Shown: piece after piece, positions 23,640-35,619 of the stretch | Layout: each line of letters opens with the position of its first letter | Position numbering within the stretch: position 1 is the stretch's first letter | Assembly (NCBI GenBank): GCA_033439265.1 | Contig: JAVTVX010000004.1 | Coordinates: 12,041,701 to 12,105,700, forward strand | Reading direction: 5' to 3' | Length of the DNA stretch: 64,000 nucleotides | Source: Dillenia suffruticosa | Taxonomy: Eukaryota; Streptophyta; Magnoliopsida; Dilleniales; Dilleniaceae | Notes under the pieces: model-generated | The model's input: the letters and a program-made list of their open reading frames with translations, nothing else | What the model was told of the DNA's origin: nothing | Database searches by the model: none | Translations under genes and position numbers: made by a program

Positions 23640-23790
23640 TTTTCTGGGGCGAAAGAAAACCAACCGTGGTGTCCTGTTGAGACTTGAGAGTGACAATGAA
23701 TTTGAATTTAAAACCTAACCCCAGTAATGAACCCTAGAGAGAGAGAGATGTGACAGCGACTGTCGAGGCGGACGCGAATGGAATTTAAAT
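23640..23790 (-). promoter_or_regulatory. RAD23 5' UTR and proximal promoter
   Basis: Upstream of the ATG on the minus strand is a CT-rich leader with CTCTCTCTC and TAGGGTTC, typical of plant 5' UTRs. Farther up is AT-rich DNA with TTTAAATT near 23785. I cannot assign a definite TATA box or start site. Confidence 0.4.
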
Positions 23791-24394
23791 GTCCTTGGGC
23801 GATAAAAATTAGGAAATTAATTTTCTTTATTTCTCAAACTTAAAAACTGCATATTTTAATTATTAATTCATACTTTAAAAGAGACAACCATTATTCATAA
23901 CTAATAACTCAACATCATTATTTATAATATTGATTTTTTTTAAATCAAATATTAAAATAATATCAATATGCTTGGAAGAATAACTGGCTATAAGTTTTGG
24001 AACATAAAAGTAGAATTTTTATAAAATGTTTGTTAAATATATTTTTCATTACGTGGATTCAATTTTATTAATTTTTAAATTAATTTAAAATAAATTATAT
24101 CTTTGAAATATGAATTCTCTCTCTTTTTTGGTCAAGTGGAATATGAATTCAAACTCATACTAGGAATGGCTGGAAATGATTATTTTAGCCAAGTTAGTAT
24201 GCTAAAGGAGATGATTCCGACACTATAAATCCAATGGTGCAACTTTTCATTTTTGCCTCAAAGCATGTCCGTGGTTTAGGGAATGAGCAAGAAATTTGCA
24301 TTCTCTCTCTTCCTTTCTCTTTAACAACGTCAACAAGGTCTTTCAAGTAAAAAGAAATGAAATCTTCTCTATTGTTTTTGTCTTGAAATCTAAA

Positions 24395-24772
24395 TCGAAT
24401 CGGTCGGTCTGACTAATCAATTCAGAACCGAATTAATAATCAGTCTGAATTTTTTACGGAACCGATTTTTGAAAAAATTGTCAAATCGGGGTTGGACCAG
24501 GAAAACCGGATTGAACCGGCCCGATCCAACCAGGTTTCTTTTTAGAACAAAATATGTGTGAGAAAATTATAGTTGTCTCTATAGGATGGAAAAATACATA
24601 ACCTTCACCGTTAAACCACAAATTATTGTTATCATTATACGTTATAATTTAAATTTATTTATAATTTTATTATAATGTTATCCGGTTTTTTATTCGATTC
24701 AACTGGTTTGATCCAGTGACCTAATGATCTCTTGGCGTGACCGGTTCATATTCCGGTTCAAGTTTATTTTTC
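24395..24772. repeat. CCGGTT-rich dispersed repeat
   Basis: Both ends are rich in ACCGGTT/AACCGG words in opposing orientation (ACCGGATTGAACCGG near 24506; GTGACCGGTTC...CCGGTTC near 24738). They enclose an AT-rich core. This resembles a non-autonomous foldback or hAT-type repeat. I cannot fix its borders or target duplication. Confidence 0.35.
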
Positions 24773-25885
24773 CTCTCTATTCTCTCTTTCCTTACCTTAT
24801 TCTCTTAGTGACGACATTATATTTTTGGCATGATCCAAAAAATCATCCTCGTTTTGCCGATTTCCATGCGTGGTAATGTTTCCTAGTAATGTTTCTGGGG
24901 TTGGGTTCATGAAATTTCTAAAGTTCTCAACTTGGACTAAACCCCTCTCCAAGTAGAGAGAGACATGGAGTTGGGATTAGGCTTTGATGATGCTTCGACA
25001 TTGTAACTAGTTGTGATGGTGGGGAAGTTTCAACAAGTGAAAAGGAGTAATAGGAACTAGAAATTTAATTTAAGATTTTGAATGTGTTTAGAATTTGATT
25101 TTCTTTGAATGTTGTTAGATAAGATTGTAAAATTCTCATCTTTCCTACATTCGCAACCTTTTTCTCGCTTTGTTTGTCTTTCCGTTAACACTAAAAACCT
25201 TTTTCACTTAGTTTGATAATTTCCTTAAATGTTTGGTCTTCTCTCTTAGTAGCAGATAAACAACACGTAAGATCTTCATGCCAATGCCATTTTCTCCATC
25301 AAGCCTATCTTTTTCTCTCTTCATGCATGTGACAACCCAATGTCTGTTAAGAGTTGTGTAAACTTTTTTCACTTTATGAATTTTTATGATAATTTTTAAA
25401 ATTTTCTTTTTTTTTTTACGATTTACAATTTGTTCCAAATAATTTAAAATTATATTTTTTTTACTTAAATTATGTTTCTTAATCCTTGAAGCCCAACTCA
25501 ATTTAATATTCAAATTATAATTTTTATAAAGATAAATTATAAAATATTTATTAATTAAAATTTTGAAACATCAAAATTAATTTAATTTCTTAATTTTAAA
25601 ATCAATATTTTATTTCTATAAAATTTATTAAGTTAATTTTGAATCTTAGAAAATTATTTTACAGTTTTTAACAATTAAACTTAATTTCTCGTAATATTAA
25701 AATAAGGTTTTAATACCTAAAAATTCATGAATTAATCTTGACCCTTGATCTTAGAGAAATATTGTTTTATCAATATTTCACTTCTAAAATTAATCCTTGC
25801 CATCCCTTCAGGATTTAATACATCTCACCCTTAGATCTAACCCATAAATTCAAGACCCAGACCCCTACGATCCACATCATTAGAC

Positions 25886-26046
25886 ACTTTCACTCTCTCT
25901 CTCTCTCTCTCTCAAGTTTGAAACAGAATAAAAAAAATTAAAAAGAAGAAAAAGAGAGAACACACGTATCTTGCTTTCTCCCTCTCTCCCTGGGAGTCTA
26001 CGTACCGGAATCTTGCAAGAAACACGAATTCTCTCTCTCTCTCTTT
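25886..26046. repeat. CT microsatellites
   Basis: (CT)n at about 25891-25913 and again at about 26032-26045, in a CT-rich tract that resembles a plant 5' leader. No gene follows on the plus strand because the gypsy element starts at 26106. Confidence 0.8.
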
Positions 26047-26105
26047 TTTAACAAAATTCTCGTCATCTTCAGAAAACCTTCAAATAGAATCATCAAAGCA
26101 TAGGT

Positions 26106-26460
26106 TGGTAGGATCCTCTCGAGGACGGCCTCGGCCTTAACTTCTGTTGGGTCGAGCTATGGTGATCAATTTGGAGATCTGCAACAAATAGTAAGTTTGG
26201 ATTGAAGAAAATGTCTACCTTCCATACAAGAGCCAAACTGTTTGGGGAATCTTCTCATCATACCCTATTATAACCAATTCCAATCACATCAACTAAAAGG
26301 GATTTAATAGTTGGAAGAAAAAGAAAAGAGAGAAAATAAAGAAAGAAAAAAGACAAATGCACCCTTGTAGAAACTCCTACTAGCAGGCCTTAGTCGACTC
26401 ACCAATGGATAACAGTCAGGACTATGCTTCTTTGGTGTTGCTCATGGTTGATCCATATCA
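26106..26460 (-). repeat. 3' LTR of gypsy element
   Basis: 355 bp. On the coding strand it begins TGATATGGATC and ends GATCCTACCA. The pol stop TGA is the first three bases of this LTR. Relative to its partner it carries about 27 extra bases near 26131-26158 and lacks several short blocks. Confidence 0.92.
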
Positions 26461-29400
26461 TTTTCCTCCCTGCCCAATATTATCTTTGTCCTCAAGGATT
26501 GGAAATATTGGGTATTCCACCACAAATTCCTCTTCTATTACCCAGGTGGAATCTTCCTTAGGCTTGTCTTTCCATTGCACTAAGACCTCAGCAGTGTTGT
26601 CTCTTGTTCTTCGGCCAAGAATCTATTTTGGTTCCCCAGGCAATAGGGGTCCCCAATTTGGTAGATGTGACTTGGCTTAAACGGCTGCTCCCACATGTTT
26701 TTTAAGTAGAGTGACATGGAAGACTAGATGAATCTTACTGCTATTTGGAAGTTGTAATTTATATGCAAACTTACCAATACGCTCTAAAACCGAAAAGGGT
26801 CCAAAGAAATGGGAAGCTAACTTCTAGGAACTTCGTTTAGCCACAGAAATCTGTTTGTATGGTTGCAATCGTAAGTAAACCTTGTCACCCACCTTAAACT
26901 CATGGTCTTCATGCTTTTTGTCATAGTAAATCTTCATTTTCTCGGCTGTCACTGGCAGGTTCTTCTTTAGAATTGTCAACATTTGATCTCTAGCCAGCAA
27001 AGCATCCTCAACAGCTTGCACATGGGTGGTGCCTCGAACATATGACAGAAAGTTAGGTGGAGATCTTCCATAGACTATCTCGAATGAGGTTATCTTGGTG
27101 GCAGAATGTGTTCCTGTATTGTAGCAGTACTCAACCCATGGTAACCACTACACCCAATTTTTGGGTTAGTCACTTGTAAAACATCTTAAATAAACTTCCA
27201 CCATTCTATTTACAACTTCTGTCTGTCCATCTGTCTGGGGGTGATGGGAGGAATTGAAATTCAAACTTGTGCCCTGCAAGCGGAACAATTCCTTCCAAAA
27301 CCGGCTAGTGAAAACTGTATCTCGATCATATACAATGGACTTTGGCATCACATGCAACTTGAAGATGTTCTCAAAGAAGAGTTGTTCAACAACTACTACT
27401 GTAGAAGGATGTGCAAGGGGAATGAAATGTGCGTATTTAATCGGTCCACGACGACTAAGAGTACCAACTTTCCTTTTGATTTCGGCAGTCCTTTCACAAA
27501 ATCCATTGAAATATCATACCAAATTTGTTCAAGAAGTGGTAGGGGCTGCAGCAGTCCACCCGGCTTCCTTTGATCATTTTTGTTCCTCTAGCAGATGTCA
27601 CATTCTTGAATGAATTTCTTCAGCATCTCCTTCATGGACTTCCAATAAAAGACTTCCCTCATTCTATGGAATGATTTGAGGAACCCCTCGTGTCCTAGAC
27701 CATGGAATTCTTGAATTAGAGTGGGTATGAGTATGGAGTCTTTTGGAAGGTAGATTTTATTCTTGTAGAACAAAACTCCTTGCTGAATTTCCCACGGTCC
27801 TTTGGCCTGTCCATCTTGTACCGATTGATGCAATTTTAAGAGTTCTGGGTGTTGCTTATTTTCATCCTAAATTGGATGCCACTAGAGTGGCTCAAGGAAG
27901 GAAATGGCAGCTAATTTCCCTGTTTGTGACACACAGGATAGAGTATCAGCCGCTACATTTGATTGTTCTCGTTTGTATTCAATTGAGAAGTCATACCCCA
28001 TCAATTTGATCAATCATTTCTGTTGTGCATCCGTAGTTATGTGTTGATCCCAGAGATACTTCAGACTGCGATGATCTGTTCTTACTACAAATCTTCTCCC
28101 CAAGAGATATGGTCACCAATGTTTGATAGCAAGAACTAAGGTGAGCAGTTCTTTTCATATGTGGATAGTGAGAGGTTCTTTCCCTTGAAAGCTGAACTGA
28201 AATAAGCTATCGGCCATCTTCCTTGCATAAGTATTGCTCCAATACCTTCACCGGATGTATCGCATTCAACAACAAATTCTTGATCGAAATTGGGCAATGC
28301 AAGCACAGGTATTGTAATCATCATATTCTTCAGCTCACTGAAGGCTAATTGGGCTTCCTCTCCCCAATGAAAGTTCCCCTTTTTTAATAGATCAGTCAAT
28401 GGTTTGGCCACTGCCCCATAGTGGGATATGAAACGTTAGTAGTAGCCGGTTAACCCAAAGAACCCTTGAAGCTCCTTCAGATTTTTTGGCTTTGGCCATT
28501 CGTTCATAGCTTCTATTTTGGATGGATCAGCTCGAACACCTTCTGCACTGATTATATGTCCCAGATATTTTACCTCCTTTAACCCCAAAACACATTTTTC
28601 TTTTTTTACTACTAGACTATGGTCTCGTAATAAGGTCAAGGTGAGTCTCAAATGGTGAATGTTGTCTTCCCAACTTTTGTTGTAGATTAAGATATCATCG
28701 AAGAAGACTAGGACGAATTTCCTCAAGTAAGACCTGAATCTGTCATTTATTAAGCTTTGAAAAGTCGCCGGCGCATTGGAAAGCCCGAACAGCATAACTA
28801 GGAATTCGAAATATCCGTGATGAGTGCAGAAAGCAATCTTCTCCACATCCCTAGCATCCATCCGAATCTGGTGGTAACCAGATTTTAAGTCCAGTTTGGT
28901 GAAGACTTGTGCACCATACATCTTGTCCAGTAGCTCTTCGATCACTAGAATTGGTTACTTGTCTTTTACTGTCTACTGGTTCAGAGCTCTATAGTCCAAG
29001 CAAAAACGCCAAGTTCCATCGCTTTTTTTAACTAGTAACACAAGGGACGAGTATGGACTTCTGCTGCTCTGAACAATCCCTTGTTGAATCATCTCTTCAA
29101 CTAGCCTCTCGATCTTTTTTTTTGGAAATGTGGATATCTATAGGGTTTATGGCAGATGGGTTCACTCCCTGGTTGTAAAGTAATTCGATGGTCCCGCTCT
29201 CTGCTTGGAGGCAGTCCTATCTTATCCTGAAATACTCCAGGAAATTCAACTTCCCACTCTGCTCAATTGCCTCCATTTTCGTCCTCACCTCCTAGTGCCC
29301 GTATGTACAGTAAAGTTCCCCGTCCCTTGTTTTGCTGTAATACCTTAGCTAGAGCTTTCTCTTTAATTGACCTTGGCTTAATCCCCTCTGTTCCATTTAG

Positions 29401-29889
29401 TTCCACCGTGACTTCCCTACATTAGAACTTCATCTTCATTTTTCCAAAGTTCCAGAGTATTGGTCCCAAAGTTCGTAACCATTGGATTCCCAGTACGACA
29501 TCACATCCCTCCAAATTAATTACATAAAAATCAATTGTAATAGGAGTATTCCGCAATGAAAGAGTTACCTCTCTGCCAAACCCAGTGCTGGTGATGCGCT
29601 CCCCATTGGCCACGACGACTCTAAGCTGAGCACCGGCTTCAATCTTGAGTTCAACCACCCTTATTATTTCTTCGCTAATGAAGTTGTGCGTAGACCCCAA
29701 GTCTACCAAGACTATCAGAGATACTTTTCTCAAACGACCGGTCATTCTCATGGTTTGTGGTATTGACACCACCATGAGAGCATGAATCGATATCTCCGAG
29801 GCCTCTAAACTCTCTTCCTCCACTGATGAGTTTTTAAGCTCAGCTTTTTCATCCTTCATTTCAATTAGGAACAGTCTTTTGCATTGGTG
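26458..29889 (-). pseudogene. gypsy pol pseudogene (PR, RT, RNase H, IN, chromo-like tail)
   Basis: Coding direction is from high to low coordinates. Protease is at 29422-29859, with VDLGSTHNFI replacing the usual VDSGSTHNFI (DLG for DSG), followed by VVLGIQWL. RT includes FTKLDLKSGYHQI near 28880 and catalytic FFDDILIY near 28693. RNase H has FVVECDTSGEGIGAIL near 28262. Integrase has a histidine-cysteine zinc segment (27588-27833, GHEGFLKSF...CDIC) and the core [14 protein letters not shown]...[13 protein letters not shown] (27166-27357). The C-terminal GKVYLRLQPY-like segment is at about 26840. The tail ends WVIEEEFV...GQGGK-stop, chromodomain-like. Stops near 29421, 29350, 28435, 28130, 27587 and elsewhere break the frame. 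Confidence 0.9.
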
Positions 29890-30723
29890 TCAGGGAGAAT
29901 ACCTTTCATCGCAGTGATAGCAGAGCCCTTGTTCCCTTTGTTGTTGAAGTTCTATCGGAGTAAATCGTCGGATGGTGATCGTCTTGTTCCCCGTTTGTCC
30001 TTCCGAAGAAGAGAAAATATTGTTGTGGGTGTTCCTTCTGAGCCCTAGACCTCCTTTCCCATCGATTCCTACCTTTATGTGCTTTTCTTCAAAGATCCGG
30101 GCTAAACCAATTGTAACAGGCAGTGTATTGGGCTGTTGGGCCTTCACATCAGCCCGTATGTAGTCCTTGAGTCTACTCATGAATAGAGAGGCCTCTTGTT
30201 TATCCGTCAGATGCCCTACCCAACCCAGCAATCTCTCAAATTGGGTTTGAAATTCCCTCACTGTTTCCGTATATTTCAACTTGCTCAGATTTCCAAAGGT
30301 ATCCACATGCGTCATGTCTCCGAATCGATCTGCTAGCTCTGACTTCAACTCCTCCCAACTGAAGCTATGTTGGGCATTCCTCTTCCTCTGGAACCATACT
30401 TGAGCGTCGCCCTGCAGATGGAAAGCAACTAACCTTACTTGGTCCTCTAGTTGGGTCCCTTGAAAATCGAAGAATTGCTTTGCACGGCACGCCCAAATAA
30501 TGGGGTCTTTCATGCCACCAAAACAAGGGAAATCGAGCTTCTCAAACCTAGGTGTGATCGATCCGGAAGTGGTTCGCGAGTACGATCTCTCTTGAGTGTT
30601 CTCCTGCGTATTGGTGGAAGAGTTTTCCTCTCCTTGCAATAGTTGGAACATCTCAGCCATCTGTTTTAGTATTTTCTCCTTACCACTGCTCAAAGACTCA
30701 ACTTGTTGTTCTAGGCACTGCAC
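29890..30723 (-). pseudogene. gypsy gag (frame intact to the zinc knuckle)
   Basis: The 277-codon frame starts MQCLEQQVESLSSGKEKIL. It carries the gag domain (KLDFPCFGGMKDPIIWACRA, then HLQGDAQVWFQ and VREFQTQFERLLGWV) and ends in the zinc knuckle as CYHCDERYSP-stop. In related elements the knuckle continues GHKC..., so the stop falls inside it. Gag is the structural core protein of the retroelement particle. The frame is otherwise long and clean, which fits a fairly recent insertion. Confidence 0.9.
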
Positions 30724-30764
30724 TCATGGATTGTCAACCATTGGTATTGGCTCTGATACCAAAA

Positions 30765-31138
30765 TGGTAGGATCCTCTCTAGGACGGCCCATGGTGATAA
30801 ATTTGGAGATTTGCAGCAAATAATAAGTATGGACACACACTAAATTTGAAGAAAATGTCTGCCTCCCATTCAGGGATGAAGTTGAATATATACAAGAGCC
30901 ATACTGTTAGGGGAATTTTCTCATCATACCCCATAACCGAATGAGTTGTAACCAATTCCAACCACATCAACTAAAAGGGATTTAACAGTAGGAAGAAGAA
31001 GAAAAGAGAGAAAATAAAGAAGGAAAAAAGACAAAGGCACCCTTGCGGATATTCCTACCAGCAGGCCTTAGTCGACTCACCAATGGATAATAGTCAGGAC
31101 TATACTTCTTTGGTGTTGCTCATGGTTGATCCATATCA
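30765..31138 (-). repeat. 5' LTR of gypsy element
   Basis: 374 bp, followed on the coding strand by TTT and the primer-binding site at 30746-30761. Confidence 0.92.
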
Positions 31139-31143
31139 TAGGT

Positions 31144-31369
31144 TCGTTCCCAAAATACTGGGAAAGTGGAATTCCGGAAGTAGGGTATTTTTTTCTTCCA
31201 AACCTATCAAAATCGATTTCTAGGTAATCGATTTCAAACTATTCACTCAATCTACCCATGAACCCAAAAAAAAATAAAATGAGAAAATCGAATTTAAAAA
31301 AATCGATTTCTATTGCCCTCAATTGGATACTCCACTCAAAGCAATTTTAGGTTTTTCGATCATAACTTC
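31144..31369. other. Flank right of the gypsy element
   Basis: Contains repeated ATCGATTTCT words. Part of it (31160-31330) resembles 34770-34880 in the same orientation, across the plant-mobile-domain pseudogene. Confidence 0.4.
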
Positions 31370-32012
31370 TTATCTGGAAGCGAATTTTGGCTTACTCATG
31401 TAATTCTCTGAAATCTTTTGAATGCTTGAATTGTTTTATCTCAAAGTCTCCATTTACTCGATGATCGCATCACTCCCGAGGATAATACTAATGTCGTGGC
31501 CCACTAGGATTCATCATGCACTAAGAGCAAAGTGTCTGGAGAGGAAGCCAATTTTCATTTCCTTGAGCAATTGGTTTAGATCTATCAATTGCTCAAATTA
31601 CTTTATCTAAGAGACTCTGTTTGCTTTACACTTTTGAACAATCTCATTCTGGAAATGGACTTGCACCACTTGACACTATATTTCAAAGCATCTCCGTATT
31701 CTTCGAGCGATTCTTTTTATCTCGAAGTGAATTTTGGTTTACACATGCATTTTTTTGAGATATTGTCAATGCTCCAATTACTTTATCTTAGTGTCTTCAT
31801 TTGCTCGATGGTCCCACCGCTCCCAAGGATAACACTAGTGTGGTAGTGCATTGGTGTACGTCATGCACTAGGAGTAAATTGCCTTGATACAAAGCAAATT
31901 TCCATTTCATTGAATAATTCCTTGAGATCTATCAATTGCACGAATTACTTTATCTCAAAGACTCCGTTTGCTCGAAGGTCCTGTCACTCTTGAGGATAAC
32001 ACTGGTGTGGGA
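31370..32012. repeat. About 170-bp tandem repeats, four diverged copies
   Basis: The phrase TTACTTTATCTCAAAGACTC and its variants recur near 31432, 31599, 31779 and 31946, giving steps of about 167, 180 and 167 bp. Longer blocks (CTCGATGGTCCCACCGCTC, GAGGATAACACTGGTGTGG) recur at alternate units. No protein is encoded. Confidence 0.7.
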
Positions 32013-32289
32013 AGACAAACATTGTGAACAATTGAATATTCAAGAACTTAGTGAACAAATTAATATTCAAATTAATTAAATTGAAATAAACATATTTGGT
32101 GAACAAATGAAAAATATATATATAGATATATAAATGTGAATTTTACAAATATAAATATACAACTGATATGAATAACTCTAAGTGTAACAAGGAGAACGCC
32201 CATAATTTTTGTAGGATTGACGTTTGCTGGGCGAGGACCAGATCTATGAGATGGCTTTGCAGTTTCATCGAAGGTGGGAATGACTAGCT

Positions 32290-34265
32290 CCGACTCCATA
32301 GTCTAAGGTTGAAGGATTATGAATACTAACGTTGAAAGCAGGCATAAAAGGACTCAAATCAGATATGTAGATTCAATTAGCATCTGTGTCACATCATCCT
32401 CATCCGTCTAGCAAGATGTTGATGGATGACCAACATTGTCCGCTGGTGTAGAGGCCGAGGATTGATCACCACCAAAAACTCCTAATACATGCAATGCTAA
32501 TTCTCTGATCTTAATAGTTGTAGCATCGGATGCATCTAAGGCCAGTACATCACCAACAATCTAATGGATATATCCGAGTGATCGACCTAATAATAGACAC
32601 AATATTGATCAGTTAATCAGTGAAAAAACAAAAGACGTGATAAAAATAGTTAAATTGTTTAGACTTATAATAATCTCTAACTAGGATTTTGTACAGTAGA
32701 AATCAATTATATAACTATGTGCTAGATTACCCACGTATGTATGCATGATGACATGATATCAGGGCATGTCCTCCGGAGATATCGTCACATAACCATCGAA
32801 CGGGTATCCATGAACAACATAATCTTGACGATCCTCCCATCTCTCTATATGGGATACATGAATGATCCTCCAATCCCTTCCAACTCTTCCACGCTAATTG
32901 ATACGATGCAAATCCCATCCAGTATCTACATTGACAGACTAGTACATCCTGTTGGATGCTAAAATGCCTGAGAACTCTCTCTTGAAAATGGTGTTCTACA
33001 ACTTTGAAGTAGATCAATGGAACAGATGTATGCCAAATATCGCTACCCTGGCTTTAGTAAGGTAGCAACGCATCTAAATCCAAGTCAGAATTTGATATCT
33101 AGATGAACTAAAATGAAAAAACTAAATGTAAATACGACATATAGTTGTGATCTTAATAGGAAAATCGATTATAGTATGACTGTCATACATATAGTAAGTT
33201 AGCATACCTTATCCTCTCTTATGTGGTCCATCTGATCTCTATAACTCTTGAAGACATGTTATCTAACATCAGTAAAACTATGTTGAACATTCCATCTATT
33301 TCAAAACACCTGAAAGTAAATATATAAAAGTGATAATAAAAACTATCTCATGGGCTACTCGGCAAATCCGATGCAGTGGGTGTGGGATGAACGATGTGGC
33401 GTTTGACCAGTCTGAACATGGGCAACTTCTCCCATGCCCAAAGTTGGTGACAGATGGAAAAAATAAAGTTAGAGATGAAATTTACATAAAATCATGAAAA
33501 GAAGCTTGCAAAAAAGTATGATACCTGAAAAAGTAACAATAGTCCCGTAATATGCTCGACTTCAAGAGTAGACTCCCAACACCAAACTCTGTACAGTGCA
33601 GCCAAAACTGCATTGCCACAACTAAAGCAACCAGCTACGCCTATATCTAGTAGCAGTTTTAGATACATTAGCTTAACCTTTGACACTTACTTATCTCCAA
33701 GTAGGTTGGTTAGCAACTGCTTGATGTGCTCTCATGCATGAAATAAAATTGTTGACCACTTGAAATCAGGGTGTAGGGCCTACGAATCAAGAATAGTCAT
33801 AATGGCCCTCACTTTAAGCTAGTTACCATTGAAGTTGTTGAGATCAGGGATGAAACCTATAAGGCCAAGACACACCTCTTATCACTGAGCAAGGCTCCAC
33901 TAACATCGATGCTGACCACTGGCTCTCCATCAACGGGTAAGTTCCAAAGGATCTCGACATCTTGTAACATAACAATCACCTAACCAACAGGCAGATGGAA
34001 CGTATGGGTCTCCTGTGTCCCCATCACTTGACCAGGGCTGTAATTAGAGCATGGTCAAGCTAGATATGACCACACCGATACACCCCGTAGAAACTAGCTC
34101 AAAGTAAAAGGTGTTATACACATACGTCCAATGGGCATGCAAACCAAAACCCATAATCGGTCCTGGTCTCCCTCATACATTGAGAGTGATGTGACAACTG
34201 GAGGTGCAATATACTGGAGTCTCGTTGACCTCACTATAAGTCTGGATAATGTGTGTTGCTATCAT
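32290..34265 (-). pseudogene. Plant mobile domain (PMD) pseudogene
   Basis: PMD proteins (aminotransferase-like, MAIN/MAIL1 family) are found as host genes and inside plant transposons. Read on the minus strand from about 34240: a YIAPPVV-type start, LDHALITALVKWWG near 34050, the signature THTFHLPVG near 34005 then VMLQDVEILWNLPVDGEPV, LLLDIGVAGCFSCGNAVLA near 33640, YRDQMDHIRED near 33235, and VVEHHFQERVLRHFSIQQD near 32990. A C-terminal tail reads through about 32400. Stops and gaps interrupt it, and some gaps look like introns. The domain order matches the family, so identity is solid although the copy is dead. Confidence 0.75.
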
Positions 34266-34861
34266 AGTCAAGATGTTCAAAATCAATAAACTCGTTTAGT
34301 TTTATCAAAATCTAGTGCATAATGAAAAAAAAAAACTCAGTCTTCTCAATGATTTTACACTTCACAAGATAAAATAGTTTAATCTTATCAATGAATACAT
34401 TTTTAATAGCTAAAGTTTCAATTGAAATAAAGTTTGGTGCATAATAAAGAACTATGAAACGAAACGTCCAACATTTTATAGTGTCTCTATATTCATAAGG
34501 GATATTGCCACACTTATTGCCTCCTTTTTAAGGTCACATGCAAGCTTCCTTGACCTCATGTCTTCTTCCTTGGAGATGTTCTTCTAGTCCACGAGTAGAT
34601 GAGCATCTCTAAAGAAGAAGGCACAAGAGTAAAGAAGCTTGTGTGTGCCCACAAAAAGGAGGTAGTGAGTATAGCAACATTTTTAATCAAATATAAAAGC
34701 GTAATATATCTGGCTAAATTTTGAGAAAGTATATGACAAAATGTAGAAGACACCCCAGAGTAAAAGGAGGCACATAAGATGGTTTTTTTTTCTTTCCAAA
34801 ACTATCAAAGTCAATTTCTTACCCGTTCACTAGCTTGTTCACAAAAAAATAAATAAATAGG
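34266..34861. other. No gene seen
   Basis: AT-rich DNA. It includes at 34770-34880 a segment resembling 31160-31330. Confidence 0.5.
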
Positions 34862-35498
34862 AGTCAATTTCCTAGATTTTGAAGATACCCTAGAGTAAAT
34901 TGTCTCATGTCTTCACCATCTTTGTGACTCTTCAACTTCATTTTCTATGACTACTGAGTTCTTATTTCCGTCTATTTCCCACTTTCTATCTCACTAGGAA
35001 TTTAAATAGATTTGTTGTTTCTTCTTCTTCTCTCTCACGAATGTGCTTTTTTTTTACAAGGGTTTGTTTCAAAATCTTCATTATCATTTCTTTTTCTACC
35101 AATTCAAGGGTTTTCTTCAATTTTCTCCTTTTTGAATACATTTGGTTAAATAGTTTGGTTCTTGACATTGTATCCGTAGTTTTACTTCTTGATAAGTCCA
35201 CAATTAACCAAATATATTCAAAAAAGAAAGAAAATTGAAGCAAGCCCCTGAATTGGTAGAAAAGAAATGATAACAAAGATTTTGAAGCAACCCTAGGTGA
35301 AAAAAGACTCACAATCAAGAGAGATAAAAAGAAGAAGAAGCAATAGCAAACCTATTTGAATTCATAGTGAGATAGAAAGTGGGGAATGGAGGGAGATAAG
35401 AGCTTAGTACACTCGATAATGAAGTTGAAGAGTTATGAAAATGGTGATGACAGGAGACAATTTGCTCTGGGGGCATCTTCAAAGTCTAGAAGTCGAGT
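34862..35498. repeat. Long inverted repeat (about 290-bp arms, 50-bp spacer)
   Basis: The left arm 34862-35152 is matched by the reverse complement of 35202-35498. Anchors, left against reverse-complemented right: CTTCAACTTCATT in both; CACTTTCTATCTCACTA in both; CTACCAATTCAAGGG against CTACCAATTCAGGGG; TTGAATACATTTGGTTAA against TTGAATATATTTGGTTAA. By eye about four bases in five agree. Open frames on both strands here are mirror images and not genes. Confidence 0.85.
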
Positions 35499-35619
35499 TC
35501 TATCCTAAATTAATAGTGTAATAATAAAAATTATATATTGAACCTGAATCATTAATACAATTCATTAAATATTAAATCATACATTACATTTCAAATCGTT
35601 ATTTACGTGGAAATGAAAC

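Larger units (their letters stand above)
23791..26100. other. Intergenic DNA between RAD23 and the gypsy element
   Basis: AT-rich, no gene recognised. It contains a CCGGTT-rich repeat at 24395-24772 and CT microsatellites near 25892-26045. Confidence 0.6.
26106..31138 (-). mobile_element. Ty3/gypsy element, probable chromovirus, complete structure
   Basis: LTRs at 26106-26460 and 30765-31138, with a perfect 5-bp target duplication TAGGT (26101-26105 and 31139-31143). After the 5' LTR, in minus orientation, comes TGGTATCAGAGC. The polypurine tract GGGCAGGGAGGAAAA abuts the 3' LTR. Gag-pol is in gypsy order (gag, PR, RT, RNase H, IN) and ends in a chromodomain-like tail. Short LTRs and 5-kb size suit a Reina- or Galadriel-type chromovirus. 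Several stops and frameshifts disable it. Confidence 0.93.

Noticed and set aside
23511-23696. An N-terminally extended RAD23 start upstream of MKLTV
   Set aside because: The frame is open, but the upstream initiator would be TTG. The first in-frame ATG is the family start at 23639.
34986-35318. 110-codon minus-strand and 65-codon plus-strand frames
   Set aside because: They are mirror readings of the inverted-repeat arms and resemble no protein.
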